Part shown: positions 41,219 through 54,512 of the stretch, piece by piece
Layout: the number at the start of each line of letters is the position of its first letter
Numbering within the stretch: the first letter of the stretch is position 1
Origin: Comamonadaceae bacterium PBBC1
Lineage (GTDB): Bacteria > Pseudomonadota > Gammaproteobacteria > Burkholderiales > Burkholderiaceae_C
DNA length: 64,000 bases
Direction: 5' to 3'
Assembly (NCBI GenBank): GCA_002256145.1
Contig: NKIP01000010.1
Coordinates: 84,732 to 148,731 of the forward strand
The notes under the pieces: generated by a model
What the model was told of the DNA's origin: nothing
What the model saw: only the letters and a program-made list of their open reading frames with translations
Databases searched by the model: none
Position numbers and translations under genes: made by a program

Positions 41219-42127
41219 ATGCAAGCCCTCTTGAATGCCATTGCCCAAAGCCACAACACCCCACATGCGCAACGCGTTTTTCATGGCCGTGGCGGCTTGT
41301 TTCCAGACTGTGAACAGTGGACGCTGGACTGGTTTGCACCCGTTTGGGTCTTGACCAGCTTCAAAGCGGTCAGCGATCAGGAATTGGCTTGCTGCCACGA
41401 CGCCTTGGCGCAACGTTGGCAGACCTTGGCTCCCGATCAGCCCTTGAATTGGGTTTTTCAATGCCGCGCGACAGGGCAAGCCGAAACTCGCCTCATGTCG
41501 GGCAGCGTGCCTGAAACACATGTGGTGACAGAGCAGGATGCACAGTATTTGGTGCATGTGATGCGTGGACAAAACCATGGCCTGTTTTTGGACATGGCCA
41601 AGGGGCGCGAATGGCTGAAGAACCACGCCAAGCACGAAAACATCTTGAATTTGTTTGCCTACACTTGCGCGTTTTCGGTCGTCGCCTTGCAAGGCGGTGC
41701 AGCGCAGGTGGTCAATGTCGACATGAGCCAAGCTGCGTTGTCTGTCGGACAGCAAAACCATCGCTTGAACAACTTGCCCGCCAAAGCCCGTTTTTTGGGC
41801 CACGACATCTTCAAGACTTGGGGGAAGATCAAAAAAATGGGGCCTTACGGTGTGATCGTGATCGACCCGCCCAGCTACCAAAAGGGCAGCTTCATTGCCA
41901 CCAAGGATTACGTCAAGTTGATCCGTCGCCTGCCCGAATTGCTTGAGCCACAGGGCCATGTTTTGCTGTGCCTGAACGCGCCCGAGTTGGACACGCAGTT
42001 TTTGCACAGCCAAGTTGCCCAAGCTGCGCCCAATTTGCGCTTTGTCGAGCGTTTGGATAACCCCGAGGTTTTTGCCGACATTGACCCGGAAAAGTCTCTC
42101 AAAGTGCTGCATTATCAGAACGCCTGA
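41219..42127 (+). CDS. RlmI-like SAM-dependent methyltransferase (short)
   Basis: Class I methyltransferase of the COG1092/RlmI family. The SAM-binding glycine-rich segment is ILNLFAYTCAFS (about residues 142-153), and the catalytic-type segment VIVIDPPSYQKG lies near residue 215. RlmI enzymes add methyl groups to cytosines in 23S rRNA, but this 302-residue version lacks the N-terminal PUA domain (full RlmI is about 390-400 residues), so its target is uncertain. A TTG twelve bases upstream overlaps the ratB stop and is an alternative start. Confidence 0.78.
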   Translation: MQALLNAIAQSHNTPHAQRVFHGRGGLFPDCEQWTLDWFAPVWVLTSFKAVSDQELACCHDALAQRWQTLAPDQPLNWVFQCRATGQAETRLMSGSVPETHVVTEQDAQYLVHVMRGQNHGLFLDMAKGREWLKNHAKHENILNLFAYTCAFSVVALQGGAAQVVNVDMSQAALSVGQQNHRLNNLPAKARFLGHDIFKTWGKIKKMGPYGVIVIDPPSYQKGSFIATKDYVKLIRRLPELLEPQGHVLLCLNAPELDTQFLHSQVAQAAPNLRFVERLDNPEVFADIDPEKSLKVLHYQNA

Positions 42128-42221
42128 GCTGAACCCAGGCTCGAAAAAACGCCGAATTCATCCGCACAGTCAGGGATATCCCTTGGCTCGCGCGGGTACA
42201 ATCGATTTTTTGGAGCCTTAG

Positions 42222-43694
<1,473 letters not shown>

Positions 43695-43712
43695 AATCTG
43701 CAATTGATCACC

Positions 43713-43741
43713 AAGGCGTCTGCACCCCAGACGCCTTTTCA
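43713..43741 (+). terminator. Intrinsic terminator between guaB and guaA
   Basis: Stem AAGGCGTCTG / CAGACGCCTT with a five-base loop, followed by TTTC. It is a good rho-independent terminator immediately after guaB. It would attenuate read-through into guaA, which begins 25 bases later. Confidence 0.85.
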
Positions 43742-43764
43742 TTTCTCAAAGAACGACGCCTGCC

Positions 43765-45402
43765 ATGCAGCACTCCAAGATCCTGATCCTCGACTTCGGC
43801 TCGCAAGTCACCCAGCTCATTGCCCGCCGTGTGCGCGAAGCGCATGTGTTTTGCGAAGTGCACCCGTGCGACGTGAGCAGCGACTGGGTGCGGGAGTATT
43901 CCCAAGACGGCAACCTCAAAGGCATCATCTTGTCCGGCTCGCACGCCAGCGTGTACGAAGTCGATGACCGTGCGCCGGATGCCGTTTTTGAGTTGGGCAT
44001 CCCCGTCTTGGGCATTTGCTACGGCATGCAGACCATGGCCGAGCAGCTGGGCGGCAAGGTCGAAGCGGGCACCACCCGCGAATTTGGCTATGCCGAAGTC
44101 CGCGCCCATGGCCACACTGAACTGCTCAAAGGCATCGAAGACTTTGCTACGGCCGAAGGCCACGGCATGCTCAAGGTCTGGATGAGCCACGGCGACAAGG
44201 TGACCCAGATGCCTGAGGGCTTCAAAGTCATGGCCTCGACCCCGGCTTGCCCGATTGCGGGCATGGCCGACGAGGCCCGCCGCTTTTACGCGGTGCAGTT
44301 CCATCCCGAAGTCACGCACACCGTGCAAGGCCAAGCGCTGCTCAACCGCTTTGTGCTTGACATCTGCCAGGCTCGCCCGGACTGGATCATGGGCAACTAC
44401 ATCGAAGAAGCCGTCGCCAAGATCCGCGAGCAGGTCGGTGACGAAGAGGTCATTCTCGGCTTGTCCGGCGGCGTTGATTCCTCCGTGGCCGCCGCACTGA
44501 TCCACCGCGCCATCGGCGACAAGCTGACCTGCGTGTTTGTGGACCACGGCCTGCTGCGCCTGAATGAAGGCGACATGGTCATGGAGATGTTCGTCGGCAA
44601 ACTGCACGCGAAGGTCATCCGCGTTGATGCCAGCGACTTGTTCCTGGACAAGTTGGCGGGCGTGAGCGAGCCTGAAGCCAAGCGCAAGATCATTGGCGGT
44701 TTGTTTGTAGACGTTTTCAAAGAGCAGGCTGCGAAATTGAAAGCTGATGGCGGCCACAAAGGCGAGGATGGAAGTCGCGCCGTCAAAGGCGCGACGTTCC
44801 TGGCCCAAGGTACGATTTACCCCGACGTGATCGAGTCGGGCGGCGCCAAGAGCAAAAAAGCCGTCACCATCAAGAGCCACCACAACGTGGGCGGCTTGCC
44901 TGAGCAACTGGGCCTGAAACTGCTGGAGCCGCTGCGCGAACTGTTCAAAGACGAAGTGCGCGAACTCGGCGTGGCGCTGGGCTTGCCCCGCGAGATGGTC
45001 TACCGCCACCCCTTCCCAGGCCCGGGCTTGGGCGTGCGCATCTTGGGCGAAGTCAAAAAAGAATACGCCGACCTGCTGCGCCGTGCGGACGCGATCTTTA
45101 TCGAAGAGCTACGCAACTTCACCGACGAATCCGGCAAGACCTGGTACGACCTGACCAGCCAAGCCTTTACCGTGTTCCTGCCCGTGAAGAGCGTGGGCGT
45201 GATGGGCGACGGCCGCACCTACGACTATGTGGTGGCTTTGCGCGCCGTGCAAACCAGCGACTTCATGACCGCCGACTGGGCCGAGCTGCCCTATGCGCTG
45301 CTCAAGAAGGTGTCGGGCCGGATCATCAACGAGGTGCGCGGCATCAACCGAGTCACATACGACGTGAGTTCAAAACCACCGGCGACGATCGAATGGGAGT
45401 GA
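43765..45402 (+). CDS. guaA: GMP synthase (glutamine-hydrolysing) GuaA
   Basis: Converts XMP to GMP using glutamine. The 545-residue protein has an N-terminal class I amidotransferase with nucleophile Cys85 in GICYGMQ and the His/Glu dyad (HPEVTH), an ATP pyrophosphatase domain with SGGVDSS (about residue 234), and the C-terminal dimerisation domain. It includes the segment [12 protein letters not shown] near residue 418. It follows guaB after a terminator and is followed by another hairpin terminator. Confidence 0.97.
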   Translation: MQHSKILILDFGSQVTQLIARRVREAHVFCEVHPCDVSSDWVREYSQDGNLKGIILSGSHASVYEVDDRAPDAVFELGIPVLGICYGMQTMAEQLGGKVEAGTTREFGYAEVRAHGHTELLKGIEDFATAEGHGMLKVWMSHGDKVTQMPEGFKVMASTPACPIAGMADEARRFYAVQFHPEVTHTVQGQALLNRFVLDICQARPDWIMGNYIEEAVAKIREQVGDEEVILGLSGGVDSSVAAALIHRAIGDKLTCVFVDHGLLRLNEGDMVMEMFVGKLHAKVIRVDASDLFLDKLAGVSEPEAKRKIIGGLFVDVFKEQAAKLKADGGHKGEDGSRAVKGATFLAQGTIYPDVIESGGAKSKKAVTIKSHHNVGGLPEQLGLKLLEPLRELFKDEVRELGVALGLPREMVYRHPFPGPGLGVRILGEVKKEYADLLRRADAIFIEELRNFTDESGKTWYDLTSQAFTVFLPVKSVGVMGDGRTYDYVVALRAVQTSDFMTADWAELPYALLKKVSGRIINEVRGINRVTYDVSSKPPATIEWE

Positions 45403-45406
45403 CAGA

Positions 45407-45433
45407 CAAGGCACCTTCGGGTGCCTTTGTTTT
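45407..45433 (+). terminator. Intrinsic terminator after guaA
   Basis: Stem AAGGCACC / GGTGCCTT with loop TTCG, followed by T-rich sequence. It lies immediately downstream of the guaA stop and 14 bases before the next ATG. Confidence 0.85.
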
Positions 45434-45447
45434 GGTACAGTCTTTTC

Positions 45448-47438
<1,991 letters not shown>

Positions 47439-47509
47439 TTCCTCCGCTTTACAGGGGGCTACCGAGCCAAGCCACAGCATGACATCGGCCCCAACTCAAC
47501 GATAAAAAC

Positions 47510-48421
47510 ATGGCCCACATTTACATTTTCTCCCCCTCCAGCGCAGTGCGCGACAAAGCCGCTTTTCGCCGGGGCGTCAAACGCCTGAAAGCCCAAGGCC
47601 ACGAGGTGGAAGTCGACGAGGCGGCGCTGGCCAGCCACATGCGCTTTGCGGGCGACGACGCCACACGCATTGCGGCCATCACCCGCGCGGCGGCCAGTGG
47701 AGCCAATGTGGCGCTCATCTCGCGTGGCGGCTACGGCCTCACGCGCATCCTGCCCGCCTTGCCCTACAAACAGATCGCCAAAGCCATTGATGGCGGTACG
47801 CAGTTTGTGGGCCTGAGCGATTTCACGGCCTTCAACCAGGCGGTGTTGGCCAAGACGGGGCGCATCAGCTGGCAGGGCCCGGCGCTGGGTGAAGACTTTG
47901 GGCCTGAGCAAGAACCCGACGACATCATGCAAGCCTGCTTTGACGACCTGCTGCTGGAGCAAGGGGAGGGCACGGGCTGGCAACTGCCCAAGGCCGAGGC
48001 CGAGCGCCGCGTGGTCGTGAAAGACGCGCCGCTGTGGGGCGGCAATTTGACCGTTCTGACCTCTTTGCTGGGCACGCCGTATTTCCCGCCAATCCAAGGC
48101 GGCGTGTTGTTCCTCGAAGATGTGGGCGAACACCCTTACCGGGTTGAGCGCATGCTCACACAGCTCTTGCATTCGGGCGTTTTGGCCCAGCAAAAGGCGG
48201 TGCTGATGGGGCAGTTCAGCAACTACAAACTGGTGCCCGCGCACGACAAAGGCTTCAAACTGGCCACTGTGGTGGACTGGCTGCGCAGCCAGATCAAAGC
48301 GCCTGTGCTCACGGGTCTTCCCTTTGGCCATGTCGAGACCAAAGTGTTGCTGCCCGTGGGTGCCAAGGTTGACCTTGTCACCGAAGGGCGTGACGCGCTG
48401 ATGGTTTGGGGCCACATTTAA
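47510..48421 (+). CDS. ldcA: Muramoyltetrapeptide LD-carboxypeptidase
   Basis: S66 family serine peptidase that trims the L-D bond of murein tetrapeptides during cell-wall recycling. In this 303-residue protein the catalytic residues appear to be Ser103 in VGLSDFTAF, Glu203 in FLEDVGE and His274 in FGHVETK, in the family order. It carries no signal peptide, in line with a cytoplasmic recycling enzyme. It stands downstream of the tadA fusion by 71 bases with a modest Shine-Dalgarno region. Confidence 0.92.
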   Translation: MAHIYIFSPSSAVRDKAAFRRGVKRLKAQGHEVEVDEAALASHMRFAGDDATRIAAITRAAASGANVALISRGGYGLTRILPALPYKQIAKAIDGGTQFVGLSDFTAFNQAVLAKTGRISWQGPALGEDFGPEQEPDDIMQACFDDLLLEQGEGTGWQLPKAEAERRVVVKDAPLWGGNLTVLTSLLGTPYFPPIQGGVLFLEDVGEHPYRVERMLTQLLHSGVLAQQKAVLMGQFSNYKLVPAHDKGFKLATVVDWLRSQIKAPVLTGLPFGHVETKVLLPVGAKVDLVTEGRDALMVWGHI

Positions 48422-48508
48422 GCCCGTTTTTTCAGATTCCACGGCTTCATCTTGGTCACTGGTGCCATCAAAAGCCATGGCCAAAGACAATCAAAACAGG
48501 AGACTCAC

Positions 48509-50989
48509 ATGAAATGGTTTGGACGCTTGGCTTTGCTTGGCCTCGTGGCTGCATTGAGCGCCGGGGGCCTGGTCAGTGTGCAGCTGTTGCGCAGCATGCC
48601 CAAACTCGATGGTCAGGTGAAACTTCAAGGCTTGAAGGCGCCGGTCCAGATCAGCCGGGATTCATCGGATGTGACGCACATCGAAGGGGCCAGTGCTCTG
48701 GATACGTGGCGCGGTCTGGGCTTTGTTCATGCGCAAGAGCGCGGCTGGCAGCTCGAATTCAACCGTCGCCTGATGCGTGGCGAATTGTCTGAAATTCTGG
48801 GTGCAGCCACGCTGGACACCGACAAGCTCATGCGCACCTTGGGCATCATCGGCATGGCGCAAAAGCAGCTGCAGGGCTTGTCGCCCGCAACACAAGCCGC
48901 GTTGCAGGCTTACAGCGAGGGCATCCAAAACGCTTGGCTCAGCGGTGCTGTGCGGCCTTCACCCGAATTCAAGTTGCTGGGTACACAAGCTGGAGGGCCC
49001 AAAGGTCAAGCCTGGTCGCCCGAAGACAGCCTGGGGTGGGCGCTGATGATGGCCCTTGATTTGGGGGGAAACTGGGGCCAAGAGTTCGCCCGCTTATCCG
49101 CCTCGAAAGTGCTCAACCACGAACAGCTTTGGCAACTCCTGCCGCCGTATCCTGGTGAAAAACCGGCCACCACAGTGGACCTGCCTGCCTTGTACGCTCA
49201 ATTGGGCGTGTATGCGCCCAAGGGCCAAACCAAGGCCTACCCTTTCACAGCAGCGCCCAACTCACTGGCCCAATGGTCTGCTGACTGGGTGCGCGATGTC
49301 GGCATTCTGGAAGGCAAAGGCAGCAACAATTGGGTGGTTCCTGGCAGCCACACCGTCAGTGGCAAACCCCTGCTGGCCAACGATCCTCACTTGGCCTTGA
49401 GTTCTCCGGCCATCTGGTATTTTGCACACCTGAAAGCGCCTGCAGGTGAATTGCCCGGCGGTCATCAACACCCCGCGCTGGATGTGATTGGAGCCACTTT
49501 GCCCGGTTTGCCTTTTGTGGTGTTGGGCCGAACCCAAGGTGTGGCCTGGGGCTTTACCAACACGGGGCCGGACGTTCAAGACCTGTACCTCGAGCAGCTG
49601 GACGCAACCCAACCCGGCCAATACCGCACGCCCACCGGCTGGGCGGCGTTTGAGGAACGCGCAGAAACCATCCGCGTCAAAGGGCAGGGCGATGTGACCC
49701 TTCAAGTGCGCAGCACGCGCCACGGCCCTGTCATCAGCGATGTTCAAGCGCAATACAAAGGCCTGATCGATGCCCAGCGTTATGCCATCAGCCTGCGCTG
49801 GTCAGCGTTGACCGAAGACAACAAGACGGTGGAAGCGGGCATGCTGACCAATTGGGCGCAAACCGTGCCCGAGTTGAAAAAAGCCTTCATTCACAACCAT
49901 GCCCCCATGCAAAGCGTGGTCATGGCTGACACCTTGGGCGAAGTGGCCTACCAGGCTGTGGGGAAACTGCCCACGCGCTCGCCGGAAAATGACATCCGAG
50001 GTGTGGCTCCTGCGCCAGGCTGGATGCCTCAATATGATTGGACCGGCTGGCTGCCTGCCGAGCAAAACCCGTCATTGGGCCACCAGGCCATCGAAGCCAA
50101 AGGCTGGCATGCCACTGCCAACCAGAATATTTTGCCGCCCGGTTATGCCCATTTTGTAGGCGGCGACTGGACCACGCCCGAGCGGTTTGAGCGCATTGAG
50201 CAGTTGCTCGCCGCCAGCCCCAAGCACAGCCGAGAAAGCCTGCAAGCCATTCAAAACGACGTCACCTCTTTAGGTGCCAAAGCGCTGTTGCCCACATTGC
50301 TAAGTGCCAAGCCTCAGCATGCGCTGGGCGATCAGGCGCTGAAAATGCTGGCCACTTTTGATGGCCAAATGCACGCCCAAAGTGCGCCTGCCTTGGTGTT
50401 CAACGTTTGGGCCGATGAGTTGACACGCGGTTTGCTGGTGCCCCATTTGGGAGCCGAACGCTTTCAGGCCTTGTATGGCAAACGCCATTTTCGCGCCGCA
50501 GTGGAAGGCATTCTCAAGCGCTCAGACGCTTTTTGGTGTGGCGCGGCGGGCTGTCCAGCACAAGTGTCTTTGGCACTTGACCGCGCACTGGTCCGCATAG
50601 CAGCCCAGCAAGGCACCGACATGCGTGCATGGCGCTGGGGCGCATGGCATCCAGCCATCAGCAGCCACAAACCGTTTGGCAAAGTGCCGTACCTCAATGC
50701 CATTTTTGATGTCCGCACGGAAAGCGCAGGAGACCTGTTCACGGTGAACGTGGGCCAATACTGGGCCAATGACCCCAAAGAGCCTTTTGCCAACCGCCAT
50801 GCGGCTTCGATGCGGACGGTTTATGACCTGGCCGATGCCGATCAATCGGTTTTCATCTACCAGACCGGTCAATCTGGACATGCTTTCGATCCAAGAAGCC
50901 GCGACATGGCTGCCGCTTGGGCCTCAGGCAATTACCGGCTTTTGCAACAAAAAAGTACCGCCGTTCATCGCTTGTTGCTGACACCTTGA
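48509..50989 (+). CDS. Penicillin acylase family protein
   Basis: N-terminal-nucleophile amidase of the penicillin G acylase/acyl-homoserine lactone acylase family. The 826-residue precursor starts MKWFGRLALLGL, which supplies a signal peptide or anchor; the small (alpha) part follows and the autocatalytic N-terminus of the large part is Ser272 in GKGSNNWVVPGSHT. Beta-chain features NDPHLALSSP and TNTGPDVQDLYLEQ are seen. Substrates in this family range from beta-lactam amides to quorum-sensing AHLs; none can be assigned. The start follows a good CAGGAG. It is the last gene before a 264-base gap. Confidence 0.88.
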   Translation: MKWFGRLALLGLVAALSAGGLVSVQLLRSMPKLDGQVKLQGLKAPVQISRDSSDVTHIEGASALDTWRGLGFVHAQERGWQLEFNRRLMRGELSEILGAATLDTDKLMRTLGIIGMAQKQLQGLSPATQAALQAYSEGIQNAWLSGAVRPSPEFKLLGTQAGGPKGQAWSPEDSLGWALMMALDLGGNWGQEFARLSASKVLNHEQLWQLLPPYPGEKPATTVDLPALYAQLGVYAPKGQTKAYPFTAAPNSLAQWSADWVRDVGILEGKGSNNWVVPGSHTVSGKPLLANDPHLALSSPAIWYFAHLKAPAGELPGGHQHPALDVIGATLPGLPFVVLGRTQGVAWGFTNTGPDVQDLYLEQLDATQPGQYRTPTGWAAFEERAETIRVKGQGDVTLQVRSTRHGPVISDVQAQYKGLIDAQRYAISLRWSALTEDNKTVEAGMLTNWAQTVPELKKAFIHNHAPMQSVVMADTLGEVAYQAVGKLPTRSPENDIRGVAPAPGWMPQYDWTGWLPAEQNPSLGHQAIEAKGWHATANQNILPPGYAHFVGGDWTTPERFERIEQLLAASPKHSRESLQAIQNDVTSLGAKALLPTLLSAKPQHALGDQALKMLATFDGQMHAQSAPALVFNVWADELTRGLLVPHLGAERFQALYGKRHFRAAVEGILKRSDAFWCGAAGCPAQVSLALDRALVRIAAQQGTDMRAWRWGAWHPAISSHKPFGKVPYLNAIFDVRTESAGDLFTVNVGQYWANDPKEPFANRHAASMRTVYDLADADQSVFIYQTGQSGHAFDPRSRDMAAAWASGNYRLLQQKSTAVHRLLLTP

Positions 50990-51253
50990 GAAACTTCTCT
51001 GTCCTGCATTGTTCTTTGTGCTTTGGCAGGTCTTTGTGCACCCCAGTGTTTTTGATGCCTGCCTGAGTTTTAGGCAACATCATGGGGTGCTGTTGATTCC
51101 GAGGCGATCAAACCACGCTGGTGAACCCGGTGTGGTCAAACCAAGTCTTCAACTTTACATAATATTGATTGTACGAAATTAACAGCATGTGTTGGATGTG
51201 CATGACAACGACGAATTGAACATCCACAGTTCACCCGAGGCCGTGCTGAATGA
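50990..51253. other. 264-base intergenic region
   Basis: Between convergent genes (penicillin acylase and the ankyrin gene). It contains only short meaningless frames and an AT-rich patch near 51150-51180 that could be promoter-like. I see no credible gene or strong terminator. Confidence 0.4.
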
Positions 51254-51970
51254 CTATCTTGGCAACGCTGATGGCCAGCGATTGGGCTGTACAGGCACAG
51301 TGGTGGATTTTTGACGTGCAGCCCACCTTGCCAAGCCGGCATCCATCAATTCGATGGAATTTTGGCGACGACCCTGAACCGCAAAATCCTTGGCGGTCAA
51401 TCCCAATTGATTGGACAAGGTGGGGTCAGCGCCTTCCTGAATCAACAGTTTGACCGCTTCAGGACTGCCATATCTGGCGGCCATCATCAGCGGCGTCGTT
51501 CCATTGGGCGATTCGGCGTCGATGTACGCACTGTGGTCCAGCAAAAACGACATCACCGCCACGTGTCCTCCAGAAGCTGCGTAATGCAAAGGTGTCCAAC
51601 CCGTTTTGTTCACGTCGGCATCTTTGGCCACCAATTGTTGAACCAAGGGCAAATAGCCTTTGATGGCCGCCAGCATCAAAACACTTTCGTCTTTTGCATT
51701 GCGCACCTCCACGCGTATTTGCGGAGATCGCACCAACAACTCTGCCACTTGAAGGGATGGGATCAGAACGGCCATCATCAAGGCGGGCACACCCTGCGGG
51801 TTCACCGTATTCGGATCGAATCCCCGTTGCAACAAGGACCGGACCACGGTCACATCGTCGGCTTTGAGTGCATCGAAAAAATCCTCATAAGACCCCGCAG
51901 ATGCGGTGCTCAAACCCAAAGACAAAGCAATGAAAACGATCAGTTTTTGAAGGCCTTGAACATGAAACAT
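51254..51970 (-). CDS. Exported ankyrin-repeat protein
   Basis: A 238-residue protein with a Sec signal peptide (LIVFIALSLGLSTASA) followed by ankyrin-type repeats: a degenerate first (DDVTVVRSLLQRGFDPNTV), then GVPALMMAVL, KDESVLMLAAIKGYLPLVQQLV, GWTPLHYAASGGHVAVMSFLLDHS and GTTPLMMAARYGSPEAVKLLIQEGADP. These repeats mediate protein contacts, so it is probably periplasmic scaffold-like. It lies 7 bases downstream of tatD on the same strand, in the mltG-tmk-holB-tatD run. Confidence 0.85.
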   Translation of the reverse strand: MFHVQGLQKLIVFIALSLGLSTASAGSYEDFFDALKADDVTVVRSLLQRGFDPNTVNPQGVPALMMAVLIPSLQVAELLVRSPQIRVEVRNAKDESVLMLAAIKGYLPLVQQLVAKDADVNKTGWTPLHYAASGGHVAVMSFLLDHSAYIDAESPNGTTPLMMAARYGSPEAVKLLIQEGADPTLSNQLGLTAKDFAVQGRRQNSIELMDAGLARWAARQKSTTVPVQPNRWPSALPR

Positions 51971-51977
51971 GGTTTTT

Positions 51978-52784
51978 TTAAGCGGCTGTTTTTGAAAAAA
52001 GACTTAAAAAATTATGCGTGGTCAACTCACCAATGGACTCGGATGTGCACCCTCGCAACTCCCCTAATAACTTGGCCACGTAAGGCACGTAAGATGGGTT
52101 GTTGGTTTTGCCACGGTAAGGCACGGGAGCCAGATAGGGGCTGTCGGTCTCGATGAGCAAGCGGTCATCGGGCACAAACTTGGCCACCTCACGCAAATCG
52201 GCCGCTGTTTTGAAGGTCAGGATGCCCGAAAACGAGATGTAAAAACCCAAGTCCAAAGCGGCACGGGCCACTTGTTGGCTTTCGGTGAAACAATGGAATA
52301 CGCCGCCCGCACACCCTGCCCCCCCCGTTTCACCCTCTTCTTTCAAGATGGCAATGGTGTCGTCTGAAGCCTGCCGGGTGTGGATGACCAAAGGTAAAGC
52401 GGTCTGGCGAGCTGCGCGAATGTGGGTGCGAAATCGCTCGCGCTGCCATTCCAGGTCGGCCACGGTGCGCCCGCCTTTGCGCTCGTCCATTTGGTAATAA
52501 TCCAGCCCGGTCTCGCCAATCGCCACCACTTTGGGGCGGGCGGCACCGTCCAGCAGATCCTGTAGGCTGGGCTCCTGCACGCCTTCGTTGTCGGGGTGCA
52601 CACCCACAGTGGCCCACATGTTGTCGTGGGCCAAAGCCAAGTTGTGGACTTCGTCAAACTTTTCCATGGTGGTGCAAATGACCATGGCGCGGGTCACTTG
52701 GGCATCCAGCATGGACTGCTGGATGCTGTCCAGCTGGCTCATCAGTTCGGGAAAATTCAGGTGGCAATGGGAATCGGTGTACAT
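51978..52784 (-). CDS. TatD family metal-dependent hydrolase
   Basis: TatD/YcfH-type deoxyribonuclease-like amidohydrolase (TIM barrel). The 268-residue protein starts MYTDSHCHLNF with the HxH metal pair (His6 and His8), a VGVHPDN segment, GETGLDYY with the metal Glu, and IETDSPYLAP with the final Asp. In Escherichia coli this clade (YcfH) sits beside holB, as here: five bases separate it from holB. Likely in DNA repair or peptide/tRNA quality control, not the Tat export system. Confidence 0.92.
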   Translation of the reverse strand: MYTDSHCHLNFPELMSQLDSIQQSMLDAQVTRAMVICTTMEKFDEVHNLALAHDNMWATVGVHPDNEGVQEPSLQDLLDGAARPKVVAIGETGLDYYQMDERKGGRTVADLEWQRERFRTHIRAARQTALPLVIHTRQASDDTIAILKEEGETGGAGCAGGVFHCFTESQQVARAALDLGFYISFSGILTFKTAADLREVAKFVPDDRLLIETDSPYLAPVPYRGKTNNPSYVPYVAKLLGELRGCTSESIGELTTHNFLSLFSKTAA

Positions 52785-52789
52785 GTGAA

Positions 52790-53794
52790 TCAGCCCTTGG
52801 ACATCAGGGTTTGTTGGGCGTCGGCGGTCAGGGCTTCGAGCATCAGACCGGCATTAAAAGGGTGTTCGGCCGTGCGGGCAGATTGCATCAGGCGCTTGAA
52901 CCAGTCGGTCAACACCGCCACAGAAGCCGCGCTGGCGGGCAAATGCGATGCCTCAAAAAACCTCGGCACTGCCCCCGTTTGGCGCAACACCAGGTCGTGG
53001 CAAAGCTTTTGCAATGCGTCAATCGCCTGCGCAGGGCTCAATTCGGCCAAGTGCCGGGCATCGCCTTGGCGCATGGCTTTGGGCAAATGCGCCCACCAAT
53101 CGGGCGACAAACCGGCTTCAGCCTGGCGCAGCACATCGGCCGGACGCCCGCCTGCACTGCGCAGCAAATCTTGCGCCACATCGGCGGGCACGCCCTGCCC
53201 TGTGAGCCACGGCAGCGCCTCGTCGGCTTCGGGCCACTTCATGGTGTGGGCCAGACAGCGGCTGCGGATGGTGGGCAGCAACATGTGGCTGGCCTCGGTG
53301 GCCAGCACAAAACGAACGTCTCCGGGCGGCTCTTCCAGGGTTTTGAGCAGCGCGTTGGCCGCAATGGTGTTCATGCGCTCGGCCGGAAACACCAGCACCG
53401 CCTTGCCTCGTCCGCGTGCGTCGGTGCGCTGAGAAAACTCCACCGCATCTCGCATCGCGTCCACCCGGATCTCTTTGCTGGGTTTGCGGGTTTTCTTGTC
53501 GATCTCGTCTTGGGCTTTTTCAGGCAAAGGCCAGCCCAGCTCGATCATCACCGTTTCGGGCATCAGCACTTCGAGGTCAGCGTGGGTGTGCACAGCAATC
53601 GCGTGGCAGCTGGGGCAGTCGCCGCAAGCGCCCTGCGCGGTGGGTTTTTCGCACAGCCAGGCCGAAGCCAAGGCCAAAGCCAACTCGTACTGGCCCAAGC
53701 CCGAGGGGCCTTGCAGCAGCCAGGCGTGACCGCGCTGGGCTAGCAGATCAGTCGCTTGGCGGGCGATCCAGGGGGCGTTCAAAACGGCGCTCAT
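52790..53794 (-). CDS. holB: DNA polymerase III subunit delta'
   Basis: Clamp-loader subunit. The start at MSAVLNAPW overlaps the tmk stop (ATGA) and gives 334 residues. It has the clamp-loader fold with a P-loop that lacks the catalytic lysine (GPSGLGQYE), as expected of delta', which does not hydrolyse ATP, and a zinc-type CGDCPSC cluster. Further signatures are [11 protein letters not shown] and TIRSRC. It is translationally coupled to tmk. Confidence 0.92.
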   Translation of the reverse strand: MSAVLNAPWIARQATDLLAQRGHAWLLQGPSGLGQYELALALASAWLCEKPTAQGACGDCPSCHAIAVHTHADLEVLMPETVMIELGWPLPEKAQDEIDKKTRKPSKEIRVDAMRDAVEFSQRTDARGRGKAVLVFPAERMNTIAANALLKTLEEPPGDVRFVLATEASHMLLPTIRSRCLAHTMKWPEADEALPWLTGQGVPADVAQDLLRSAGGRPADVLRQAEAGLSPDWWAHLPKAMRQGDARHLAELSPAQAIDALQKLCHDLVLRQTGAVPRFFEASHLPASAASVAVLTDWFKRLMQSARTAEHPFNAGLMLEALTADAQQTLMSKG

Positions 53795-54432
53795 GAGGCG
53801 CTCCTTTTCAGCCAATCAGTCAGGGCGTACAACACGTCAGCGCCCACGGCTTCCATGACTTGCGCAGCGTCGATGCGGGCAAAACGGCTGGGCATCTCGG
53901 CTTGGCGGCGGGCGTAACCGGCACGCACTGCGGCAAAAAAGTCAGCCGGTTGAGACTCAAACTTGTCCGGCACTCGGGCCGAAGCCAGGCGCTCGGCCGC
54001 AATCAAGGGGTCCAGGTCGAACCAAACGGTCAGGTCAGGTTGGCGCAAAGCACCGTCTGGCAAGGCCTGCACCATGCGCTCCAGCTGACCCAACACCTGC
54101 CAATTAAAGCCCCGCCCCCCACCTTGGTAGGCAAAGGTGGCGTCGGTGAACCGGTCGCACAAAACCACATCGCCCCGACCCAGGGCTGGCTCGATCACCT
54201 GCACCAAGTGTTCACGGCGGGCCGCAAACATCAACAGCGCCTCGGTCAGCGGGTCCATGGGCTCGTGCAGCACCAACTCGCGCAGCTTTTCAGACAGTGG
54301 CGTGCCGCCGGGTTCGCGGGTCAGCACCACCGCCCTGCCCGCCTGGCGAAAAATCTCGGCCACGCCGGCGATGTGCGTGGACTTGCCCGCACCGTCGATG
54401 CCTTCAAAACTGATGAATGTGCCGTGTGTCAT
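53791..54432 (-). CDS. tmk: Thymidylate kinase
   Basis: Phosphorylates dTMP to dTDP. The ATG of [18 protein letters not shown] gives 213 residues, with the P-loop GIDGAGKST (10-18), the TREPGG segment with substrate-binding Arg, a [19 protein letters not shown]-type region near residue 95, and the ARVPDKFES segment near residue 160. An upstream in-frame extension lies outside the typical family N-terminus. It overlaps holB, and mltG lies 80 bases upstream on the same strand. Confidence 0.95.
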   Translation of the reverse strand: MTHGTFISFEGIDGAGKSTHIAGVAEIFRQAGRAVVLTREPGGTPLSEKLRELVLHEPMDPLTEALLMFAARREHLVQVIEPALGRGDVVLCDRFTDATFAYQGGGRGFNWQVLGQLERMVQALPDGALRQPDLTVWFDLDPLIAAERLASARVPDKFESQPADFFAAVRAGYARRQAEMPSRFARIDAAQVMEAVGADVLYALTDWLKRSAS

Positions 54433-54512
54433 GAGCGTCTGGAGTTGATCGTCGATTGTCGCCGATGGCGGTGTCAGCGCTGGGGGCGAACTGTCCCCAA
54501 GGCCGACAGATC

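Noticed and set aside
43695..43764. Riboswitch upstream of guaA
   Set aside because: The 70-base gap is fully explained by a simple terminator hairpin, too small for a purine aptamer.
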